Origin: Chlamydiota bacterium
Lineage (GTDB): Bacteria > Chlamydiota > Chlamydiia > Chlamydiales > JAJFMI01
Reading direction: 5' to 3'
Length of the DNA stretch: 8,222 bases
Assembly: GCA_021772235.1 (NCBI GenBank)
Contig: JAJFMI010000166.1
Span: 1-8,222 of the forward strand
The notes under the pieces were generated by a model, which saw nothing but the letters and a program-made list of their open reading frames with translations, made no database searches and had not been told where the DNA came from. Shown piece by piece: positions 1 through 6,660 of the stretch. The stretch's first letter is position 1; each line of letters opens with the position of its first letter. Both the position numbers and the translations under genes were made by a program.

Positions 1-1215
1 GCCTCTGAAATTGCCGCCTTAAAAGTATGGCCTCATATCAACTGGGAACCATCCGTACCGCAGCTGCATTTTTTCCTAAAACATAGCTACCTTTGTGGAA
101 AAACCACCGGCTGGGAAAATATTTCCAAACTAGAACCTGGGAGTGTTCTTACCTGGCACAAAAATAGAACAAAGACTCACACATATTTTTCTCCCCATCT
201 AACCGAGAACAATACTCCCCTTAAAGAACTTCCTCAAAAAATCGAAGAGAGTGTAAAAAACTGCCTTATTTCTGATAGACCAGTTGGAACACTCCTTAGT
301 GGAGGAATCGACTCCGCAATCATTACCTATTTTGCAGCGAAACATCAACCTAACCTAAAAACTTTCTCCCTCGATTGGGAGGAAAATAATTACTCAGAAA
401 AAGAGGCCATAATAGAGACCGCCCACAACCTCGGGGTACAAAACTACCGCACCTTTTGCACACCAGAGTTCTTCAAAAAACACTTTGATATGCTTGTGCA
501 AATTTGTGGAGAACCTTTTGCAGATGAATCCCTTTTTCCTTGCTACTGTCTCTCCCTTTTTGCTAAACAACATGTGGATGTTGTCTTAACAGGAGATGGT
601 GCAGATGAACTCTTTCATGGATATGAGCGCTATTATTCCTATAGCGGTCCAATTGAATCTTACCTAGATATTTTCTCTGCAACACCAGAAAAAATTTTCT
701 CTCAAATGGTACATGGTTGCGATCAAATCAATATGCCTTTTCTCCCAAAAAACACCTATCTCAGAGAAAAATCTCTGCTCGATATGAGAACCTACCTCCC
801 CCACGATATCCTTACAAAAATAGATCGCGCTACAATGGGAGCAAGCTTAGAAGCAAGAGCGCCCTTTCTTACCCAAGAAATCTCATCAATAGCGCTCTCA
901 TTACCACCAGACGCACTCTATGATGATGAATATTTAGGAAAAAAAACTCTAAAAAAAGCGATGAGCGGCTTGCTTCCAGATAAAATACTCATGAGAAAAA
1001 AGCGTGGGTTTGGAATGCCACTTGAAAAATGGTTCCGCACGTCTCTTAAAGAGTGGATGCAAATCCGCTTAATTGACGGAAACCTCCCTCATGTAGAGTG
1101 GATTGATATGGAGGGAGTAAAGAGAGTACTACAAGATCATATCAAAGGAAAAATCAACGCCTCTCGCCCTCTGCTCAACCTTCTAGTACTTAATTCTTGG
1201 TTGACCCAAAGATAA
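1..1215 (+). CDS. asnB: Asparagine synthase (glutamine-hydrolysing) / AsnB-type amidotransferase, 3' part
   Basis: The frame is open from the first base of the window to the TAA at 1213-1215 (404 residues), so the 5' end lies outside. The family makes an amide from a carboxylate, ATP and ammonia released from glutamine. The fragment begins at the end of the N-terminal glutaminase domain (ASEIAALKVW, then KLEPGSVLTW) and contains the whole synthetase domain. The ATP-pyrophosphatase loop LSGGIDSA is at fragment residues 99-106 (nt 295-318). GDGADELFHGYERY begins at residue 198 (nt 592). The C-terminal signature runs from LTKIDRATMGASLEARAPFL to KKRGFGMPLEKWF. The catalytic Cys of the glutaminase domain cannot be checked. 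Homologues inside sugar clusters often amidate uronic acids or other carboxylates rather than make free asparagine. The downstream glycosyltransferase, radical SAM enzyme and methyltransferase favour such a role, but this is inferred. The next gene starts 30 bases downstream on the same strand. Confidence 0.93.
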   Translation, partial: ASEIAALKVWPHINWEPSVPQLHFFLKHSYLCGKTTGWENISKLEPGSVLTWHKNRTKTHTYFSPHLTENNTPLKELPQKIEESVKNCLISDRPVGTLLSGGIDSAIITYFAAKHQPNLKTFSLDWEENNYSEKEAIIETAHNLGVQNYRTFCTPEFFKKHFDMLVQICGEPFADESLFPCYCLSLFAKQHVDVVLTGDGADELFHGYERYYSYSGPIESYLDIFSATPEKIFSQMVHGCDQINMPFLPKNTYLREKSLLDMRTYLPHDILTKIDRATMGASLEARAPFLTQEISSIALSLPPDALYDDEYLGKKTLKKAMSGLLPDKILMRKKRGFGMPLEKWFRTSLKEWMQIRLIDGNLPHVEWIDMEGVKRVLQDHIKGKINASRPLLNLLVLNSWLTQR

Positions 1216-1245
1216 TTTTACTTTACTATTCGCTTTAAAGAAATT

Positions 1246-2538
1246 ATGAAAATCTTAAAAGTCATCCATGGTTACCCGCCAAGATACTCGGCTGGGTCAG
1301 AAGTCTATTCAAAAACACTGTGCCATCAACTCGTTGAAATGGGACACGAAGTGATGGTTTTTACACGTCAAGAAGACGCATACCAGAGAGAGTATTCTGT
1401 AGAATGGGATGTAGATCCCGACTGCAAAAGCATTCGCTTATGCCTTGTTAATATGGCACACAGCAGGGATGGCTATCGCCATCCCGATGTAGATCAAGCT
1501 TTTGCAAATTTACTTGATGAATACCAACCTGAAATTGTGCATGTAGGTCATCTCAACCACCTCTCTACCTCCCTTCTTTTTGAGGCGAAAAAACGCAATA
1601 TCCCCATTATATTTACGCTGCACGACTTCTGGTTGATGTGTCCTCGTGGTCAATTTCTACAAGCGATCAACTCTAAAACAGCTGACCTCTATCCTGTCTG
1701 CTCAGGACAAAATGATCAAAAATGTGCTGAAAAGTGTTTCTTCCGCTACTTTAGTGCAGATAACGACGAGCAAGATTTGGCCTATTGGACAGGTTGGGTG
1801 AACAAACGGATGCAACACACAAAAGAGGTTTGCGAACTTGTCGATCTTTTCATCGCCCCGTCGCGCTATCTCATGAATCGCTTTATCAATGACTTTTCGC
1901 TAAGCCGGGATAAAACAATCTATCTCGATTACGGATTTCATCTAGAGCGACTGCAAAATAGACAGAGAGAAAAAGAAGAAGAATTTGTCTTTGGCTATAT
2001 CGGCACCCACAAGCAAGCAAAAGGAATTCACCACTTAATCGAAGCCTTTTCTAAACTTAAGGGAAAAGCAAAACTAAAAATTTGGGGAGAGGAGATGGGG
2101 CTTTTCACCCAATCTCTTAAAAAAATTGCCTCCCGACTCTCCCTTTCAATTGAATGGATGGGTGGTTATCGGAATGAAAATATTGTTGCCGATGTTTTCA
2201 ATAAAATTGATGCGATTGTCGTTCCCTCCATCTGGGGTGAAAATTCTCCTCTTGTTCTTCATGAAGCAACTGGCGCAGGTCTACCTGCAATCACTGCAGA
2301 CTATGGTGGCATGAAAGAACAGATTCACCACGAAAAAAATGGCCTTCTCTTTGCGCATCGGAATCCAAGAGATTTAGCCGAACAGATGCAGCGTTTTGTG
2401 GACAACCCCGCTCTTGCAAAAAAGCTGGGTAAAGTTGGAGAAATTCCTAATATAATCGAGCATACAAAAGAGATTTGTGAGCTCTACAAGAGGTGTAAAA
2501 ATGAAAAAAAAACAAGGCCCTTGGCGCATCACATTTGA
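1246..2538 (+). CDS. Glycosyltransferase, GT4 family (GT-B fold)
   Basis: 430 residues, normal for GT4. The enzyme transfers a sugar from a nucleotide donor to a glycan, lipid or small-molecule acceptor in the cytoplasm or at the inner membrane face. The N-terminal acceptor domain opens with MKILKVIHGYPPRYSAGSEV, a first beta strand followed by the glycine-rich loop usual in GT4. TLHDFW is at 124-129. The C-terminal donor-binding domain starts near residue 247 (FVFGYIGTHKQAKGIHHLIEAF). It holds the E-x7-E donor motif as E332 and E340 (ENSPLVLHE), followed by GAGLPAITADYGGMKE. Four cysteines (C132, C152, C160, C164) form a cluster in an insertion of the N-terminal domain, possibly metal binding or structural. 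The ATG at 1246 is preferred because the first strand begins at once, although no clear Shine-Dalgarno is visible. The last 12 codons overlap the radical SAM gene. Donor and acceptor cannot be deduced. Confidence 0.93.
   Translation: MKILKVIHGYPPRYSAGSEVYSKTLCHQLVEMGHEVMVFTRQEDAYQREYSVEWDVDPDCKSIRLCLVNMAHSRDGYRHPDVDQAFANLLDEYQPEIVHVGHLNHLSTSLLFEAKKRNIPIIFTLHDFWLMCPRGQFLQAINSKTADLYPVCSGQNDQKCAEKCFFRYFSADNDEQDLAYWTGWVNKRMQHTKEVCELVDLFIAPSRYLMNRFINDFSLSRDKTIYLDYGFHLERLQNRQREKEEEFVFGYIGTHKQAKGIHHLIEAFSKLKGKAKLKIWGEEMGLFTQSLKKIASRLSLSIEWMGGYRNENIVADVFNKIDAIVVPSIWGENSPLVLHEATGAGLPAITADYGGMKEQIHHEKNGLLFAHRNPRDLAEQMQRFVDNPALAKKLGKVGEIPNIIEHTKEICELYKRCKNEKKTRPLAHHI
2488..2493 (+). promoter_or_regulatory. 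Ribosome binding site deciding the radical SAM start
   Basis: AAGAGG sits 7 bases upstream of the ATG at 2501. It supports that ATG over the in-frame GTG at 2477, which would add eight residues (SSTRGVK-type) with no family resemblance. The site lies inside the glycosyltransferase reading frame. Confidence 0.75.
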
Positions 2539-3562
2539 TACAAATCCTGACGACTGCAATTTGCGCTGCATCATGTGCGAAGAGCACTCGATCTATAGCC
2601 CATGCCAAATCAAACGAAAAGAGCAAGGACTCCCGCGAAGACGGATGGGAATTGAACTCATCGAAAAAATTATGGAGGAGACAAAAAACTCCAATCTAAA
2701 AGAGATCATCCCCTCAACAATGGGAGAGCCCCTCCTCTACCGAGACTTTGAAAAAATTCTCGATCTCTGCAAAAAGTATGACGTCAAACTCAATCTGACA
2801 ACAAATGGAACCTTCCCCAAATTTGGCGCAAAAAAATGGGCCGAAAAGATCGTTCCCGTAGGCTCTGATGTTAAAATCTCTTGGAATGGTGCAACAAAAC
2901 AGACCTCAGAGTTGATTATGATCGGCTCCAACTTTGAGAGTCGCGTACAAAATGTAAAAGATTTTGTCAAAGTGCGAGATGAGATCGCAGACGCGGGAGG
3001 GAATTTCTGCCGCACTACATTCCAACTCACCTTCATCGAATCAGGCCTTATCGAAATCCCAGAAGTTGTCAAACTCGCCGCATCCTTAGGTGTAAACCGT
3101 GTAAAAGGCCATCATCTCTGGGTGTTTACAAAAGAGATGGAAGAAGAGTCCATGCGCCGGAATCACGATTCAATCAAAAGATGGAACGCCATCGTTGACC
3201 AAGCCTTAGAAATGCAAGAGCGCTACCGCCTGCCAAACGGGGAAAAAGTCCTTTTAGAAAACATCTACCACCTAGAAGAAAATGCAACAGAAGAGCTCGT
3301 TTCAAAAGGCGTATGCCCCTTTCTTGGAAAAGAAGCATGGGTATCGGCAAAAGGGCGTTTTGGCCCCTGCTGCGCCCCTGATGAAGATCGTAAAACACTT
3401 GGCGATTTTGGCAACTTGAATGAACAATCCCTCTTAGATATTTGGGAGAGCCCCGCCTACAAAAACCTGCAAGAAAACTACCTAGAAAACCCCGTCTGTA
3501 AAGGATGCAACATGAGAAAAACCGATGAAAGTGCTTGCAAAGCCGAATTGGCAACAGTTTGA
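2501..3562 (+). CDS. Radical SAM protein with C-terminal SPASM-like domain
   Basis: 353 residues from the ATG at 2501. Radical SAM enzymes use a [4Fe-4S] cluster to cleave S-adenosylmethionine and start radical chemistry. The cluster motif CX3CX2C is seen as C19, C23 and C26 (CNLRCIMC). GEP at 75-77 matches the SAM-binding GGEP motif. LNLTTNGTFP follows as the usual next strand. The C-terminal part has a SPASM-like pattern: C272 (CPFLG), C290-C291 (GPCC), then GDFGNLNEQSLLDIWESPAY, then C333 and C336 (CKGC), with a further C346. These probably bind an auxiliary Fe-S cluster. SPASM proteins include peptide maturases and enzymes of sugar or antibiotic pathways. No small precursor-peptide gene is visible next to it, so a carbohydrate or small-molecule substrate fits better, by inference. 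The gene overlaps both neighbours by 38 bases. The specific reaction is unknown. Confidence 0.92.
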   Translation: MKKKQGPWRITFDTNPDDCNLRCIMCEEHSIYSPCQIKRKEQGLPRRRMGIELIEKIMEETKNSNLKEIIPSTMGEPLLYRDFEKILDLCKKYDVKLNLTTNGTFPKFGAKKWAEKIVPVGSDVKISWNGATKQTSELIMIGSNFESRVQNVKDFVKVRDEIADAGGNFCRTTFQLTFIESGLIEIPEVVKLAASLGVNRVKGHHLWVFTKEMEEESMRRNHDSIKRWNAIVDQALEMQERYRLPNGEKVLLENIYHLEENATEELVSKGVCPFLGKEAWVSAKGRFGPCCAPDEDRKTLGDFGNLNEQSLLDIWESPAYKNLQENYLENPVCKGCNMRKTDESACKAELATV

Positions 3563-5189
3563 AGTAGGGCTAAATCGCACCCACCATCTCTTTTCAGGCG
3601 AGCCCGCCTACGAAAAGCGCTTCCTTGAAGTCCTCCCCTTTCACGCGCCAGGAATCGCACCCGTAAAAGATCATAGCGGCGCTTATCACATCGATCCTGA
3701 GGGAAATCCCATTTATGAGAAGCGCTACAAAAGAACATTTGGCTATTATCACAACAAGGCTGCGGTAGTGGAGAATGAAGAGTGGTTTCATATCGATGAA
3801 AAGGGAAACCCGCTCTCTAAAAAACGCTACGCTTGGTGCGGCAATTTCCAGCAAAACATTTGCACAGTAAAAGAACAAAATGGCACCTATCACCATGTAA
3901 ACAGCACTGGAGAGCGCCTCTACTCGGAAAATTACTGCTATGCAGGCGATTTTCGCGAAGGAGCGGCTGTTGTTTTAGAAAACTCTGGCTTGCACTACCA
4001 CATCAATAGCAGAGGAGAAAAAATCCATCCGCACGGATATGATCACTTGGATGTCTTCCATAAAAATTTTGCACGTGCCAAAACTTTTGATGGTTGGTTT
4101 CACATCAACCGAAATGGAAAAGCTCTCTATTCCCAAACATATGCCCAAATAGAACCCTTTTACAACGGTGTTTCACGCGTAGAAACAGACCTTGGTGCAA
4201 TTCTCCTTATTGATGAAAAAGGCAGCACACTCCAAACCATCTCTCCTCCTAAACGCGACCTCTTCCATGAGGTCTCTGCAGACATCATCTCTTATTGGAG
4301 TTTTTTTACCCTAAAAGCCGCAAGTGACTTCCAAATTTTTTCCTACCTGCCCGCCACAACAAAAGAACTCTCCGAAAGAACAGGACTTCAACCTGGTATG
4401 TGTGAAAAGCTACTTCTGGGATTGCAAGAAATGCACTATGTCAAAAGAAAATTCTTTAAGTGGGCACCGACAGAAAAAGGCGTATTTCTATTGCCGACAC
4501 ATGAGTACTCACTAGCAGATGCGCTCACCCTTTGGCATGATGAACACTTCACAGAGTGGCAAAAACTCTCGCAATATTTACAAAACCCCAAACCAATCAA
4601 CTGGTTTACCTATCTCGATGAACAACCTGAAAAATGCGCCCTTTATCATCGCGCGATAGCGACATACGCCAAACGAGATTATGCCAGTATATGCAACCGA
4701 ATTGATTTTTCATCAACAACAACCATTGCTGACATTGGAGGCGCAAAAGGCACATTGCTCACAATAATCAAAGAAAAACACCCCCAAATAGAGACGCACT
4801 TACTTGATCGATACGCAGTCTTAAAAGATATAAAAGAGCACAAATGTCACCCCCTAGACTTTTTCCAAAAGTGGCCCGAGATCAAAGTGGATAGAGCCAT
4901 ACTTTCCCGCATACTTCACGACTGGCCAGATGAAAAAGCACTACACCTTCTCAAAAAAAGCAGAAAACTCCTGCTCAACAAAGAATCACGACTGCTAGTT
5001 ATTGAAAACCTATTTGATAAAAAAACAGCCTCAGGAGCCCTTCTCAACCTCAATATGCACGTGATGACGGCAGGTAGGGAACGCGATTACAAAGAATTTC
5101 AAACCCTCTTTTCACAAGCCGACCTTGAGTGCGAGTCGATTATTGCTTTGAATGAAGTGAGCTCTGTAATGATCTTGCGGCCGCGATAA
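3525..5189 (+). CDS. WG-repeat / SAM-dependent O-methyltransferase fusion
   Basis: 554 residues in two parts. Residues 30-238 are six WG-type repeats of 34-35 residues. Residues about 246-554 are a Methyltransf_2-type O-methyltransferase (plant caffeate-OMT/bacterial antibiotic OMT family). The methyltransferase has a winged-helix dimerisation domain (about 250-325, with ATTKELSERTGLQPGMCEKLL). SAM motif I is IADIGGAKG at 401-409, with Ala-Lys where most relatives have Gly-x. The acidic residue of the next strand is D428 (HLLDR). The family's catalytic histidine is probably H465 in RILHDWPDEKAL. LLVIENLFD and GRERDYKEFQTLFSQADLE complete the fold. No signal peptide is seen, so it is cytoplasmic. 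The ATG at 3525 overlaps the radical SAM gene and has only a weak TGAGA at 3513-3517. As the last gene of the cluster it probably methylates the product or an intermediate. The substrate is unknown. Confidence 0.88.
   Translation: MKVLAKPNWQQFEVGLNRTHHLFSGEPAYEKRFLEVLPFHAPGIAPVKDHSGAYHIDPEGNPIYEKRYKRTFGYYHNKAAVVENEEWFHIDEKGNPLSKKRYAWCGNFQQNICTVKEQNGTYHHVNSTGERLYSENYCYAGDFREGAAVVLENSGLHYHINSRGEKIHPHGYDHLDVFHKNFARAKTFDGWFHINRNGKALYSQTYAQIEPFYNGVSRVETDLGAILLIDEKGSTLQTISPPKRDLFHEVSADIISYWSFFTLKAASDFQIFSYLPATTKELSERTGLQPGMCEKLLLGLQEMHYVKRKFFKWAPTEKGVFLLPTHEYSLADALTLWHDEHFTEWQKLSQYLQNPKPINWFTYLDEQPEKCALYHRAIATYAKRDYASICNRIDFSSTTTIADIGGAKGTLLTIIKEKHPQIETHLLDRYAVLKDIKEHKCHPLDFFQKWPEIKVDRAILSRILHDWPDEKALHLLKKSRKLLLNKESRLLVIENLFDKKTASGALLNLNMHVMTAGRERDYKEFQTLFSQADLECESIIALNEVSSVMILRPR
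3612..4238 (+). repeat. Six WG-type protein repeats encoded in the methyltransferase gene
   Basis: The block encodes protein residues 30-238. The repeats follow the pattern F..G.A.V...G.(Y/F)HI(D/N)..G..LY...Y. The conserved glycine after the HI(D/N) segment falls at residues 60, 94, 129, 164, 198 and 233, a period of 34 or 35. A histidine sits at the same place in five of the six (55, 89, 124, 159, 193), with Leu228 in the sixth. The DNA copies have diverged and are not identical, so this is an old protein-level repeat and not a recent tandem duplication. It resembles WG/KWG repeats, which are beta-rich. Binding of a ligand or partner is inferred. Confidence 0.85.
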
Positions 5190-5740
5190 GCAATTTGAAC
5201 CATCTTCTCATCAAATGTAAAAACAATTCCCTCCAAAAAATGGGGAAGAAATTCATTTGAAGGAGATTCTTTAAAAATAAAACAAGCTAGAAGGGCGACA
5301 TTCATATCATGCGTAATAGAAATCCCCTCCTCTTCTTGATCAAGAATTGCTCTTAACATGCGCGCGCAGCCCTCCTCAAATGAGAAGAATCCAGGTAGAA
5401 AATGTCCCTCTACAATCATCTTCAAAATTTCTATAATACCGTAATTTTGAAAAACCGAACTCACAGCTTGAGCATCATGGATGTAAAAACCGGGCTCACC
5501 TAGCAGATGAGAAGTTTCAATAGAATTATCCAATCCAGAAGCATTTTCAATTTCTACAGCCGTCTGCAGACAGCGCTTTACAGGACTTGAAAAAATTTTC
5601 GTACACTTCCCAATATGAAATGTTTCCCCCCAAAGATGCGCAGCCTCTCTTCCCTCCTCCGTAATCGAAGCCTCATTTCCCCAATCACCTGGAGCAAAAG
5701 GAAGCCGATGCGCATGCCGAATAAAAAAGTGCCTACGCAT
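5099..5740 (-). CDS. Histidine phosphatase superfamily protein (phosphoglycerate mutase-like)
   Basis: 213 residues from the ATG at 5740-5738. The superfamily removes or moves phosphate through a phosphohistidine intermediate. FFIRHAHRLP gives the RHxxR motif (R8, nucleophile H9, R12). SSPVKRCLQTA gives the second arginine (R56). E82 in LLGEPGFY is a candidate acid, and ITHD gives the second histidine (H144). All core residues are present, so it should be active. An in-frame TTG at 5767-5765 would add nine hydrophobic residues, but the ATG is preferred because it places the RHxxR strand at the N-terminus as usual. The start overlaps the epimerase stop by 8 bases, which suggests translational coupling, and no good Shine-Dalgarno is seen. 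Its 3' end overlaps the convergent methyltransferase by 91 bases. A sugar-phosphate substrate is plausible from context only. It is not a clear gpmA or cobC. Confidence 0.85.
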   Translation of the reverse strand: MRRHFFIRHAHRLPFAPGDWGNEASITEEGREAAHLWGETFHIGKCTKIFSSPVKRCLQTAVEIENASGLDNSIETSHLLGEPGFYIHDAQAVSSVFQNYGIIEILKMIVEGHFLPGFFSFEEGCARMLRAILDQEEEGISITHDMNVALLACFIFKESPSNEFLPHFLEGIVFTFDEKMVQIAYRGRKIITELTSFKAIIDSHSRSACEKRV

Positions 5741-6650
5741 ATACAGTCCGATTAGCAAGAGAAGCAACCTGGTACTCTCGAATCAACCGGCGCATCCCTC
5801 GTTGAACAGAAATTGCTGCGCTCCATCCTAAAAGATCTTCAGCACGTTTTGTATTTCCAGAAAACTTTGCCACATCAAAAGAGCGGGAAGGCGCCTCTAC
5901 AATCTCGATATTGTGACAGGAGAGCTCCTTTGCAAAATTTGCAATCTCCCCCAGACTCGTTGCAACACCCGAAGTAAAATGAATAGGAGGCAATTCCCTT
6001 CCAGACTGCAATTTGAAAACAACAGCTAAAACCCCCTGCACCACATCATCAATATAAGTAAAATCGAAAAGATTCTCCTTACCATCAACACGAATATTTT
6101 CTCCATTTGCAGCTGCCAAGCAAAATGCCGGTACAACGCGATCGTGATGATCATGTACGCTTCCAAAAACATTAGAAAAACGGACAATTGTCCCTTGCAA
6201 TCCTTTTACCTTTGCTGCATTCACAGCACTTTCTGCTGCAACTTTAGACTCTCCATAAATATTGACAGGTGCAAGTCTTGCCGACTCCGCAACATTAAGT
6301 GCCCCCTGCTCTCCATAAACCTCGCGACTACTTGCATAAATCATCCACGGACAAGCAGAAGATTCCTTTGCAGCTGCAATCACATTTTTTGTCCCTTCAA
6401 CATTTGTCTTCCAGCAAAGATCCGGAAATTTTTCTCCAAAAATAACGCGTGAAACCGCGGCCAGATGAATGACACCATCGACACCCTGTATCTTATGAAA
6501 AAGATTTTCAGGATCTAAGATATCACCATAATCGCTTTGATGGGGATCACACGCCGTATCACAACCGATAACATCAATACCAAGAGAGTGAAATTTCCTC
6601 TTAAGAGCCGTTCCAATCAAACCCTTTGAACCAGTAATTAATATCTTCAT
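5733..6650 (-). CDS. NAD-dependent epimerase/dehydratase (extended SDR family)
   Basis: 305 residues from the ATG at 6650-6648. Extended SDR enzymes epimerise, dehydrate or reduce nucleotide sugars with bound NAD. The N-terminal Rossmann motif is GSKGLIG at 7-13. D31 ends the second strand (VIGCD) and suggests NAD rather than NADP. HLAAVS (62-67) matches the HxAA motif, and SSREVYG (107-113) carries the active-site serine region. YGESK holds Y132 and K136 of YxxxK. RFSNVFG and FDFTYIDDVVQGVL are typical substrate-domain motifs of UDP-glucose 4-epimerase-like proteins. An in-frame TTG four codons upstream (6662) is rejected because GAGG lies six bases before the ATG. It probably supplies a nucleotide sugar for envelope glycan synthesis, which fits the convergent glycosyltransferase cluster. 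The exact sugar cannot be told. It sits between the ATPase (8-base gap) and the phosphatase (8-base overlap). Confidence 0.92.
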   Translation of the reverse strand: MKILITGSKGLIGTALKRKFHSLGIDVIGCDTACDPHQSDYGDILDPENLFHKIQGVDGVIHLAAVSRVIFGEKFPDLCWKTNVEGTKNVIAAAKESSACPWMIYASSREVYGEQGALNVAESARLAPVNIYGESKVAAESAVNAAKVKGLQGTIVRFSNVFGSVHDHHDRVVPAFCLAAANGENIRVDGKENLFDFTYIDDVVQGVLAVVFKLQSGRELPPIHFTSGVATSLGEIANFAKELSCHNIEIVEAPSRSFDVAKFSGNTKRAEDLLGWSAAISVQRGMRRLIREYQVASLANRTVYA

Positions 6651-6656
6651 ATACAA

Positions 6657-6660
6657 CCTC
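6657..6660 (-). promoter_or_regulatory. Ribosome binding site of the epimerase gene
   Basis: On the - strand GAGG lies six bases before the ATG at 6650 and overlaps the ATPase TGA (6661-6659). This fixes the epimerase start and means ribosomes finishing the ATPase end on the next gene's Shine-Dalgarno, a usual sign of coupled translation. Confidence 0.7.

Noticed and set aside
2477..2500. GTG at 2477 as start of the radical SAM gene
   Set aside because: The ATG at 2501 has AAGAGG at a 7-base spacing, and the extra residues carry no family feature.
2737..3072. 111-codon open frame on the - strand inside the radical SAM gene
   Set aside because: It lies wholly opposite a gene with clear Fe-S motifs and has no recognisable domain or start site. 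It is an antisense shadow, as are the other open frames at 3174-3554, 3478-3738 and 3594-3896.
5177..5184. GCGGCCGC palindrome at the end of the methyltransferase
   Set aside because: It is a perfect eight-base palindrome (a NotI site) in AT-leaning DNA, but it has no loop or T run and is explained by coding on both strands.
5741..5767. TTG at 5767 as start of the phosphatase, giving a hydrophobic N-terminal extension
   Set aside because: The extension is only nine residues, too short for a signal peptide or membrane segment by itself, and no spaced Shine-Dalgarno supports it.
6144..6452. 102-codon open frame on the + strand opposite the epimerase
   Set aside because: The epimerase is well supported on the other strand, and this cysteine- and asparagine-rich translation looks like no known protein.
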